This document shows, piece by piece, positions 47,514 to 53,974 of a DNA stretch of 53,974 nt. The notes beneath the pieces are model-generated. The model saw only the letters and a list, made by a program, of their open reading frames with translations, was not told where the DNA came from and made no database searches. Origin of the DNA: Candidatus Doudnabacteria bacterium (lineage in GTDB: Bacteria > Patescibacteriota > Doudnabacteria > UBA920); contig JADZEH010000029.1 of the NCBI GenBank assembly GCA_020850635.1, positions 1 to 53,974 of the forward strand, given 5' to 3'. Each line of letters begins with the position of its first letter. The first letter of the stretch is position 1. The translations under genes were made by a program, and so were the position numbers.

Positions 47514-48014
47514 TCAGTTGAGGTAGCTGACTTTGAGCCCGCTCTTTTCGAGATCAAGAACCACTGCTTCAGCGTAGTTCAGCTCTCGTTCCAGAAATTC
47601 GCCCACTTCCCAACTGTAGTTAACCTCGTGACCCAGCTCGCGGGCGACGTTTGTGCACAGTTGCTCTACTTGGCCAGCGTGATGCACGATGATCACGACT
47701 GAAGCTTCGTGTCTTTCTGCTTCGTCTGTGATGAAGTCCGGAGCATCTCCTCGAGGTTTACATGAGCTTGGATCGAGTAAGTCAGGATGTGTCACAATCG
47801 TCAACTCATCACAGCACATGGCAATGATGAGGGCCGTCATGTAGGCCTCAAGCCTGGGCGAGCATAGCACGAGCGCTTTTTGGCCAAGGAGCTGCATCGC
47901 GAGAATGAGTCCCAAAGTCTTGGCCTTTTCGTAGCCAGGTTCGAGAATCAAACGCAAGCCTCCGGCGGCATCTTCGGGGATACTGTGTCTTACTCCGATT
48001 ATTCGTGAAATCAT
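47514..48014 (-). CDS. Histidine phosphatase superfamily protein (SixA/phosphoglycerate mutase-like)
   Basis: The motifs of the superfamily appear in order. GVRHS carries the phospho-accepting His (H10) with R9. CSPRLEAYMTALIIA (about residues 51-65) corresponds to SSPLxRAxQTA with its Arg, and IVHHAGQV (about 109-116) corresponds to VTHGG with the second His. At 166 residues it is close to the SixA and small phosphatase size. The substrate, a phosphoprotein or small phosphate ester, is unknown. The start at 48014 is set by AAAGGAGG 8 nt upstream; an upstream ATG lies before the SD. The gene is GC-rich, with a TTGACA-17-TATGCT promoter and a short leader of about 23 nt. Confidence 0.76.
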   Translation of the reverse strand: MISRIIGVRHSIPEDAAGGLRLILEPGYEKAKTLGLILAMQLLGQKALVLCSPRLEAYMTALIIAMCCDELTIVTHPDLLDPSSCKPRGDAPDFITDEAERHEASVVIIVHHAGQVEQLCTNVARELGHEVNYSWEVGEFLERELNYAEAVVLDLEKSGLKVSYLN

Positions 48015-48043
48015 CTGGAAATCCTCCTTTTTACCGACCAATC

Positions 48044-48072
48044 AGCATATATTTTTATATCGTTATTGTCAA
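48044..48072 (-). promoter_or_regulatory. Promoter of the histidine phosphatase gene
   Basis: On the minus strand TTGACA (48067-48072), 17 bp and TATGCT (48044-48049). It is divergent from recJ. Confidence 0.8.
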
Positions 48073-48090
48073 TAACTTTATGGTACTTAT

Positions 48091-48118
48091 TTGAGCTAAA
48101 ACTAAACCGTGTTAGGAT
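48091..48118 (+). promoter_or_regulatory. Probable promoter of recJ
   Basis: TTGAGC (48091-48096), 16 bp and extended -10 TGT-TAGGAT (48110-48118), ending 7 nt before the ATG, so the mRNA may be leaderless. Confidence 0.5.
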
Positions 48119-48125
48119 AGGGAAT

Positions 48126-49853
48126 ATGCCAAAACAATGGAAACTAAAACCAACTGTTCCTGACGAAATCCTCCAGCGTTATCCAGAACTTAATCCACTC
48201 GTGGTTCAGCTTCTATTTAATCTCGGATTAACTGAGGAATCTGACGTCGAACGTTTTATGGCGCCTGAGTATGAGAATCAACACGATCCGTTCATCTTTC
48301 ACGATATGCAAAAGGCTTGTGAGAGAATTTGGGAAGCTGTGTTCAACGAAGAAAAAATTTGTATTTATGGTGATTATGATGCGGACGCGGTTACGGCCAA
48401 CGCTGTACTTCAACAAACTTTCCGATACTTAGGAGTGTCAGTTGTGAGTTACATTCCCGATCGGTTTACCGAAGGGTATGGTCTTAATATAGAAGCATTT
48501 GAAAAAATCAAAGCTGATGGCACTACGGTGGTTATCACTGTTGATTGCGGAACTAACTCTGTTGATGTTGCTGAATTTTGCGAAGCTAACGGAATCGATT
48601 TAATTATTACGGATCATCACGAAATTACAGGCGAGACTCCTCAAAGTTTTGCTTTGATCAATCCTAAAAATCCCGCCGACATTTACCCTGACAACCAAAT
48701 TACAGGTGTGGGTGTGGCGTACAAACTAGCTCAAGCTTTGCTTGGTCATCGGGAGAACGTGGTGACAATCAAACAGATTGAAGATGAGAAATATGTGGCC
48801 GGTTGGGACAAATGGTTGCTTGATTTGGTTTCCATAGGAACAGTGGCTGACTGTCATTCGTTGCTTGGTGAAAATCGGATTTTAGTCTCATTGGGTTTAA
48901 AGGTGATGATGAAAAGTAAATGGCTAGGTTTGCGCCAATTGCTTGTCACAGCTGACGTAGATTTACGAGCTACACCACCCGATGCTCGCATGTTGGGATT
49001 TGTCGTGGCGCCACGAATCAACGCTGCTGGTCGTTTAGAGCACGCTGATATTGCTTTAGAGCTGTTATTATCAGAAGATCCAGCCAAAGCCCAGGAACTG
49101 GCCGCTGCTCTTGAGCAAATCAATAAACGTCGCCAAGACATTACCATGCGCGCTGTCTCCGAAGCGCAAGAACAGGTTGCTCAAATTGTGGATCGCAAAG
49201 TCCTTTTGCTGACTAATCAGGAGTGGCCAAAAGGTGTGGTGGGTTTAATCGCGGGCCGTTTGGCCGAGCAGTATAAAAAACCAGTACTGATTTTAGAGCG
49301 TGGCGAGGTTGAATCAACTGGCTCAGCCCGCACTGGTAATAATTTTAATATTGTCGAAGCTCTAAAATCAGCGAGTCATTTGCTTGTTAAGTTTGGTGGG
49401 CACAAACAGGCTGCTGGTTTAACCGTGCGCACTGAGCATATTGAGGTGCTTTACGAAGCTCTCCTAAATTATGCCGAGCAAACCCAGTTTGAAAATGAAG
49501 AACCGGTTTTGGAAATAGACACAGTGCTCAAAGAAACTGACGTCACCTTAGCCACTCACGAGCAAGTCAGTGTGTTTGAGCCTTTCGGAATTGGTAATCC
49601 TAAGCCTGTCTTTATGATCGAAGGCACGCGTGTGGTAAGCACAAGAACTGTAGGAAAAGAACAACAACACTTACAAATGACTTTAGCAATTGGTAACGTA
49701 CTCATTGATTCAATTGCGTTTAGTATGGGTTATCTCGCAAACAAATTAGATAGCAATGCTATAATAGATGTAGCGGTGGAGCTCCTGTCGGATGAGTGGG
49801 GTGGGACGCGCAAACTTAAATTAAGAATAATAGACGTAAAAATACATGACTAA
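48126..49853 (+). CDS. recJ: Single-stranded-DNA-specific exonuclease RecJ
   Basis: RecJ degrades single-stranded DNA 5' to 3' in recombination and repair. GDYDADAVTA (about residues 82-91) and the DHH motif in ITDHHE (about 163-165) form the metal centre; APRINAAGRL and the DHHA1 signature GSARTGNNFNIVEAL with GGHKQAAGL follow, then an OB-like end. It has 575 residues from the ATG at 48126; an upstream TTG start is unsupported. The usual GVT after DYDAD is AVT here. It overlaps rnhA by 8 nt. Confidence 0.95.
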   Translation: MPKQWKLKPTVPDEILQRYPELNPLVVQLLFNLGLTEESDVERFMAPEYENQHDPFIFHDMQKACERIWEAVFNEEKICIYGDYDADAVTANAVLQQTFRYLGVSVVSYIPDRFTEGYGLNIEAFEKIKADGTTVVITVDCGTNSVDVAEFCEANGIDLIITDHHEITGETPQSFALINPKNPADIYPDNQITGVGVAYKLAQALLGHRENVVTIKQIEDEKYVAGWDKWLLDLVSIGTVADCHSLLGENRILVSLGLKVMMKSKWLGLRQLLVTADVDLRATPPDARMLGFVVAPRINAAGRLEHADIALELLLSEDPAKAQELAAALEQINKRRQDITMRAVSEAQEQVAQIVDRKVLLLTNQEWPKGVVGLIAGRLAEQYKKPVLILERGEVESTGSARTGNNFNIVEALKSASHLLVKFGGHKQAAGLTVRTEHIEVLYEALLNYAEQTQFENEEPVLEIDTVLKETDVTLATHEQVSVFEPFGIGNPKPVFMIEGTRVVSTRTVGKEQQHLQMTLAIGNVLIDSIAFSMGYLANKLDSNAIIDVAVELLSDEWGGTRKLKLRIIDVKIHD

Positions 49854-50250
49854 AATTGTGGTATTAAATACTGATGGTGGGGCACGTGGTAACCCTGGTC
49901 CTGCTGGTACTGGTGTGGTGATAAAAGACGAATCTGGGGCGATTCTTTACGCGGTAGGGGAATATATAGGTGAAGCCACAAATAATGTCGCTGAATACAA
50001 AGCGCTAATTCGAGCTTTAGAACAGGCTCATAAATTGGGTGCCACCGAAGTTCGGGTGAACATGGATTCAGAGTTAATTGTGAAGCAGATGCTTGGCCAG
50101 TATAAAATTAAAGAACCAACGTTACAGCAGTTGGCTGGTGAAGTTATAAAACTTCGAAATAATTTTGAGAAAGTCAGTTTTACTCACGTACGGCGAGAAC
50201 TCAACAAAGAAGCGGACTTGCTAGTCAATGAAGCTATAGACGTGGCATAA
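49846..50250 (+). CDS. rnhA: Ribonuclease HI family protein
   Basis: It cleaves RNA in RNA-DNA hybrids. The DEDD residues are visible: D10 (LNTDGGARGNPG), Glu in NNVAEYKAL, Asp in VNMDSELIV and Asp in NKEADLLVN. At 134 residues it lacks the basic handle region, as in many short bacterial RNase H proteins. It overlaps the recJ end, so recJ and rnhA are co-translated. Confidence 0.94.
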   Translation: MTKIVVLNTDGGARGNPGPAGTGVVIKDESGAILYAVGEYIGEATNNVAEYKALIRALEQAHKLGATEVRVNMDSELIVKQMLGQYKIKEPTLQQLAGEVIKLRNNFEKVSFTHVRRELNKEADLLVNEAIDVA

Positions 50251-50257
50251 AAAATCA

Positions 50258-50283
50258 GACATCACCGCGGGGTGATGTCTTTT
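50258..50283. terminator. Bidirectional terminator behind rnhA
   Basis: GACATCACC (50258-50266) pairs with GGTGATGTC (50271-50279). T follows on the right and an A-run precedes on the left, so it works for rnhA and for a possible minus-strand gene at 50306-50521. Confidence 0.9.
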
Positions 50284-50305
50284 CGAATGACTGGCGTGGT
50301 TGGAG

Positions 50306-50521
50306 TTAGACTCGGCAACAGCTATTGCGCAGGATGAATGCATGGCGGCGCGTGCGTCCGCGGCGTCCGTGATATTGGTCTTTTCCGCCTTTGTGGCGAG
50401 CCGTGTTGTCAACATGCTCGGGCCATGGACAGCCGCGTCCAAGGTTCTGGCGTTGGAGCTCAAGCGTTCCAAGGGCGCCGAGAAGTGTGCATAGAGCGAT
50501 CAACTCCGATCTCTGGATCAT
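50306..50521 (-). CDS. Possible small GC-rich gene, 71 residues (or frameshifted remnant)
   Basis: The ATG at 50521 has GGAGGA about 10 nt upstream, the hallmark of the GC-rich gene class. The frame runs 71 residues and starts with a hydrophobic MIQRSELIALCTLLGALGTLE. After that the in-frame product becomes Arg/His-rich and unlike a folded protein, while the next frame (to 50221) reads as a more ordinary Ala/Thr/Asn-rich sequence. A single-base frameshift near 50460-50475 could explain this. TTGACT-17-CAATCT upstream on the minus strand is only a weak promoter. No other gene is seen in 50284-50593. Confidence 0.35.
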   Translation of the reverse strand: MIQRSELIALCTLLGALGTLELQRQNLGRGCPWPEHVDNTARHKGGKDQYHGRRGRTRRHAFILRNSCCRV

Positions 50522-50593
50522 GATGTGGAATCCTCCGGAAGATTGATTCAACGAAAAATCTAAGTCAAGTTTAGCACAGACTTTCCGGTTTGC

Positions 50594-51886
50594 CTAGCGT
50601 ATCTGAAGTTCTTCAAGCTTACCACTGCTGAGCACAAACAGTTTCTTGATCGCATCCTTTGAGAGGATTTTAGTGATTTGAGTAGCGGATTTGAGACGGT
50701 AGTTATTTTGATGATCACGGCGATCAAGTTCTAAGGCTTGAAGATAACCGTCTTGGCCATAGAACGCGTAACCAATAGAATTGTTTAGAAAGGGTGCGTC
50801 GTAAGTTAGACTGCTTCGGCTAATAAGTTCGAGTCCCGATCCGACTGTATAGCGGTGGAGTTCTGAAGGTGAGATCAAAAGAATGCTGTTGTCATCGGGG
50901 TTGTAACTCCATTGTGTGACTCCTTCAGCAAGTTTGTTTAATTCAGTTCCAACCACGTATGCAGTATTATCACCTAAAATAAAGATCTCTTTTTGTTTTG
51001 TGACGATTATTTGACTGGTTGTAAAAGCTGGAGTTTGGGTTAGGACTCTGGCAGTTAAGGGGTCACCGTTACGACTAAAAGTGATTAGTTCATTACCTGT
51101 GGGAGTTTTACGCAAAGCATAAATGGTGGTTTCGATTGTGGTTACAGCCGTAATGTCGTTGGCTATTGTTTGCTGGGTGTTAGTTACAAAATCGATGCTA
51201 CTTAAGAGTCCTGTTTGGGTATTAAAAGCCAGGAGTTCGCTAGTTGCAGAAAATTGAAGTTCTGTGTATGGAGTGATGAAGTTTGTAATATCTGTGAGTT
51301 GTTTTGTGTTTAAATCTAAAATCAAACGGGTAATTCCTTCGCCGTAGATAAGTAGAGTATTTCGATTTGGGGATAGGGTTATAGACTTAGCATTAGTTGG
51401 AATTGGGATTACTGTAGAAGCGCTTTGTGCATCTGGAGCAATAACAATTTTATTGTCGGAAAGATAGATTAAACCATCTCGATAAAAATCAAAATCAATT
51501 ACGTTATTGTCAGCCCAAACAGTTGTCTTGGGATCGCTTTTCAGGAGAGTGACGTAAGGGATGATTCCGGCGACCCAAGTAACTTTTCCGGACTTTAACT
51601 CTAGTCGTTTAGTCCATTTAAAATACCCTTCTTTTTGTAAAGAGATCTCATGTTCGCCGGGGCTGATAAACTTAACACGATCTGGGGAAGTTCCAGATAA
51701 AACGTCGTCAATATAAATTTCGACATCCTCTGGTTCAGTGTTCGCCACTAAAATACCCGTTTTTACGTAACGGTTTTCATCAAAGTCATATTTAATCCCG
51801 CTAAGGTAGAGGATAAATAAGGGAGCGGTGATTAGGAAAAAGATAAACCCAAAAGCAATAAGGAAATAGCGTGTGCGTCGTTTCAT
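50594..51886 (-). CDS. PEGA-domain membrane-anchored protein
   Basis: One N-terminal membrane segment (about residues 8-28) is followed by a PEGA domain (about 45-98: GILVANTEPEDVEIYIDD, then SPGEHEISLQKEGYFKW). About 320 residues follow in regularly spaced beta-rich units that look like a degenerate beta-propeller (repeated hydrophobic strands with D/N turns). PEGA domains occur in surface proteins of many bacteria, where they are thought to contact the envelope. It has 430 residues and AT-rich codons. It is divergent from murA; an extended -10 (TGA-TATAAC) lies only a few bases before the ATG, again suggesting a leaderless mRNA. Confidence 0.84.
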   Translation of the reverse strand: MKRRTRYFLIAFGFIFFLITAPLFILYLSGIKYDFDENRYVKTGILVANTEPEDVEIYIDDVLSGTSPDRVKFISPGEHEISLQKEGYFKWTKRLELKSGKVTWVAGIIPYVTLLKSDPKTTVWADNNVIDFDFYRDGLIYLSDNKIVIAPDAQSASTVIPIPTNAKSITLSPNRNTLLIYGEGITRLILDLNTKQLTDITNFITPYTELQFSATSELLAFNTQTGLLSSIDFVTNTQQTIANDITAVTTIETTIYALRKTPTGNELITFSRNGDPLTARVLTQTPAFTTSQIIVTKQKEIFILGDNTAYVVGTELNKLAEGVTQWSYNPDDNSILLISPSELHRYTVGSGLELISRSSLTYDAPFLNNSIGYAFYGQDGYLQALELDRRDHQNNYRLKSATQITKILSKDAIKKLFVLSSGKLEELQIR

Positions 51887-51934
51887 ACGTGTTATATCAT
51901 ATAGTGTAGCGTACTTTTACGCCCCTAACAATAA

Positions 51935-51943
51935 TGGTATACT
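51935..51943 (+). promoter_or_regulatory. Extended -10 promoter of murA
   Basis: TGG-TATACT (51935-51943) gives a leader of about 36 nt to the ATG at 51986. A GTG at 51947 lies in frame but too close to the -10 box to be the likely start. Confidence 0.65.
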
Positions 51944-51985
51944 AGAGTGACTTACAGCCTAGACTATCTAAAAATACCTACAAAA

Positions 51986-53245
51986 ATGGCAAAATTCGTA
52001 ATTCAGGGTGGACAGACTTTGTCTGGAGAAATTCGTGTTAGTGGTGCCAAAAATGCGGCCTTAAAAGCATTGCCTGCAAGTTTACTACTTGATGGTATTA
52101 CAACTCTGACTAACGTCCCTCATATTGAAGACGTTAATCGCATGGTTGAACTGATGCGTGATTTAGGCGCAACTGTGACAAATGAAGGCTCAACATATAC
52201 GGTTGATCCCTCGACAGTTAATCGTGATGAATTAAACCCTCAATTACACCAAAAACTTCGTTCTTCAATTTTGCTTGCTGGTCCTATGCTTCACCGAACG
52301 GGAAAGATTGTTTTTCCTGAACCCGGTGGTTGTGTTTTGGGAAAACGTCCTATCGATTATTTCTTATCAGGGTATGAGGCTTTTGGGGTGCGCATTGAAA
52401 ATCGCAGTGACGGTTATACTTTGTTTGCTGAGAATATTCATCCTGCAAAAATTGTTTTCCCTCGAATTAGCCACACTGCAACTGAAGCCATGATGATGTT
52501 CGCGGCTCGTGTACCTGGCACCACAACCCTTATAAACTGTGCTATGGAACCAGAAGTTGGTGCCTTGGCTGGTTTCCTAAACACTTGTGGCGCAAAAATT
52601 AGTGGAGCAGGTACACCAACTATTATTATTGAAGGCGCTGAAAAATTGACGGCTGGTACTTATGAGACTATTCCAGACCGAATTGAGGCGGGAACGTTCG
52701 CTATTTTAGGAGCAGCAACTCAGTCTAAAATAAAAGTTACCGGGATTAATCCTGCTCATTCTGAAATTCTATGGGAATTATTCCATAAAGCTAATATCAA
52801 CTTCGAACTCGGTGAAGATTACGTACAGATGCTCCCAAGTCCAGATATAAAAGCAATTACAAAAGACATTGTCACTCATGAATATCCTGGGTTTCCTACG
52901 GACTTACAAGCGCCGATGACTGTGTTGATGACTCAGGCTCATGGGAGTTCACTCGTTTTTGAAACTATTTACGATGGTCGTTTGTTTTACACGGACTCAC
53001 TAATTAGCATGGGCGCGGATATTCTAATGTGTGATCCTCATCGAATTCTTGTCACTGGTCCTACGGCGCTAGCAGGAAAAAAGTTAGTCAGTCCTGATAT
53101 TCGTGCTGGAATCGCGCTGGTCATTGCGGCTTTGGTGGCAAAAGGCCAAAGTGAAATCGATAACATTTATCTTATCAACCGTGGTTATGAAAGTATTGTC
53201 GAACGTTTATCTGGTTTAGGCGCAGACATCAAAGAACTGGAATAG
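51986..53245 (+). CDS. murA: UDP-N-acetylglucosamine 1-carboxyvinyltransferase
   Basis: MurA commits UDP-GlcNAc to peptidoglycan synthesis by adding enolpyruvate. The start motif SGAKNAALK contains K22 and N23, and the catalytic loop Cys is C116 in PEPGGCVLGKRPID, the fosfomycin target. HTATEAMMMFAARVPGTT and the C-terminal RAGIALVIAALVAKG and YLINRGYESIVERLSGLGA are normal. The 419 residues fit. Together with mreB next door it indicates a cell with a peptidoglycan wall and controlled shape. Confidence 0.96.
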   Translation: MAKFVIQGGQTLSGEIRVSGAKNAALKALPASLLLDGITTLTNVPHIEDVNRMVELMRDLGATVTNEGSTYTVDPSTVNRDELNPQLHQKLRSSILLAGPMLHRTGKIVFPEPGGCVLGKRPIDYFLSGYEAFGVRIENRSDGYTLFAENIHPAKIVFPRISHTATEAMMMFAARVPGTTTLINCAMEPEVGALAGFLNTCGAKISGAGTPTIIIEGAEKLTAGTYETIPDRIEAGTFAILGAATQSKIKVTGINPAHSEILWELFHKANINFELGEDYVQMLPSPDIKAITKDIVTHEYPGFPTDLQAPMTVLMTQAHGSSLVFETIYDGRLFYTDSLISMGADILMCDPHRILVTGPTALAGKKLVSPDIRAGIALVIAALVAKGQSEIDNIYLINRGYESIVERLSGLGADIKELE

Positions 53246-53262
53246 TTAATGAAAATTATTGT

Positions 53263-53974
53263 ATGTTTCAAAGTAAAATCGGAATTGATTTAGGCACGGC
53301 TAACACTCTTGTTCATGTTCCCAAAAAGGGCGTAGTCATAAATGAGCCAACTGTGGTTGCCATTGCGATTGATGACAACAAGGTTTTAGCTGTGGGCCAA
53401 GAAGCCAAAGATATGCTTGGTCGTACCCCAGAAACAATTGTGGCGAGTCGTCCTATGAAAGACGGAGTGATCGCCGACTATCGAGTAACGGAAGCCATGC
53501 TTCGCTATTTTATTAACAAAGCTTTAGGTAACGTTCGTTTTTTTCGCCCTGAGGTCTTAATTAGTGTCCCTGGGGGGATTACTTCTACCGAACGACGCGC
53601 GGTTATTGATGCCGCTCGTGCTGCTGGGGCCAAGAACGCTTACGTAATTAAAGAGACTGTCGCTGCGGCGATTGGTGCGGGTATTCCAATTGCTTCGGCA
53701 AGTGGTAATTTAGTTATCGATATTGGTGGGGGAACAACCGACGTTGCCGTGTTAAGTTTGGGTGGAATTGTGACCTCAACTTCGGTTCGTGTGGCGGGTA
53801 ACAAACTCGACCAAGCGATTATTGAATACATTCGTAAAAAACATGGCTTGGTGGTTGGGGATCGCACTGCTGAGGAAATCAAAATTACAATTGGGAGTGC
53901 GGTTCAGCTTAATGAAGAAGAGGTTATGGAAATTCGTGGACGTGATATGGTCAGTGGTTTGCCTAAAACTGTAA
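53263..53974 (+). CDS. mreB: Rod shape-determining protein MreB (3' end beyond the window)
   Basis: MreB is the actin-like filament protein that organises wall synthesis. The frame opens MFQSKIGIDLGTANTLVHVP at 53263, with the phosphate-1 motif. EPTVVAIAID, RPMKDGVIADY, SVPGGITSTERRAV, the KETVAAAIGAGIPI stretch and the phosphate-2 motif DIGGGTTDVAVLSLGG follow. The 237 residues seen are about two thirds of the usual 340. It starts 17 nt after murA without an SD, so it is probably co-transcribed with murA. Confidence 0.95.
   Translation, partial: MFQSKIGIDLGTANTLVHVPKKGVVINEPTVVAIAIDDNKVLAVGQEAKDMLGRTPETIVASRPMKDGVIADYRVTEAMLRYFINKALGNVRFFRPEVLISVPGGITSTERRAVIDAARAAGAKNAYVIKETVAAAIGAGIPIASASGNLVIDIGGGTTDVAVLSLGGIVTSTSVRVAGNKLDQAIIEYIRKKHGLVVGDRTAEEIKITIGSAVQLNEEEVMEIRGRDMVSGLPKTV

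Noticed and set aside
50300-50494. A 64-codon plus-strand frame behind rnhA
   Set aside because: It begins at TTG without SD right after a terminator; the minus-strand ATG with SD is the better candidate, itself uncertain.
1-53974. CRISPR arrays, tRNA and rRNA genes
   Set aside because: No regularly spaced direct repeats, no cloverleaf with TTCRANY arm and no rRNA core sequence were recognised by eye; a tRNAscan or Rfam run would settle this.

Overview
ORGANISM. The window looks like the chromosome of a Candidate Phyla Radiation (Patescibacteria) bacterium, probably of the Parcubacteria-like branch. Evidence: the S10-spc ribosomal protein cluster lacks rpmD (L30) between rpsE and rplO, as is known for CPR; transketolase is split into two genes; one operon joins lower glycolysis to the non-oxidative pentose phosphate route; and several proteins match nothing I can name. 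I cannot place it to a genus. No rRNA, tRNA or CRISPR was seen. LAYOUT. 1-120: edge of an IS200/IS605-like element. 139-711 (-): CDP-alcohol phosphatidyltransferase. 1011-14437: tuf, then rpsJ to secY, with two small minus-strand genes inserted between tuf and rpsJ. 14551-17488: an acidic protein and a TraG/VirD4-like ATPase. 17654-29340: accessory region with a MYG1-like protein, two secreted or anchored proteins, a 1407-residue repeat protein, a small partner, and a three-gene membrane operon. 29610-37086: unknown protein, GtrA-like protein, dnaX, membrane protein, HtrA protease, ruvX, galT. 37140-46870: eleven-gene carbon operon (tpi, rpiB, rpe, split transketolase, PfkB kinase, class II aldolase, small membrane protein, gap, pgk, gpmI). 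46964-48014: small membrane protein and a convergent histidine phosphatase. 48126-53974: recJ, rnhA, PEGA-domain protein, murA and the start of mreB. MAIN OBSERVATION. Two kinds of transcription unit are interleaved. Most housekeeping and metabolic genes are AT-rich, have almost no Shine-Dalgarno (SD) sites, and start from extended -10 promoters (TGn-TATAMT). In three cases the -10 box ends exactly 6 nt before the ATG, which predicts leaderless mRNA. About a dozen other genes are visibly richer in G+C. Their units run from TTGACA-17-TATAAT-like promoters and end in stable hairpins, nearly every gene has a strong SD, and four units have leaders of 80-140 nt, two of which begin with a long hairpin. 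They include pgsA-like, the pair between tuf and rpsJ, MYG1-like, both signal-peptide proteins, the membrane operon, the histidine phosphatase and perhaps one small ORF. tuf and rpsJ share the TTGACA-17 promoter type but not the SD. This class is the best candidate for an undescribed system: either a set of acquired genes or a distinct regulon. OTHER STRUCTURE. There is an attenuator-like element between rpsJ and rplC, a palindromic repeat in two inverted copies (29448 and 34348), and a repeated hairpin behind the two genes between tuf and rpsJ.
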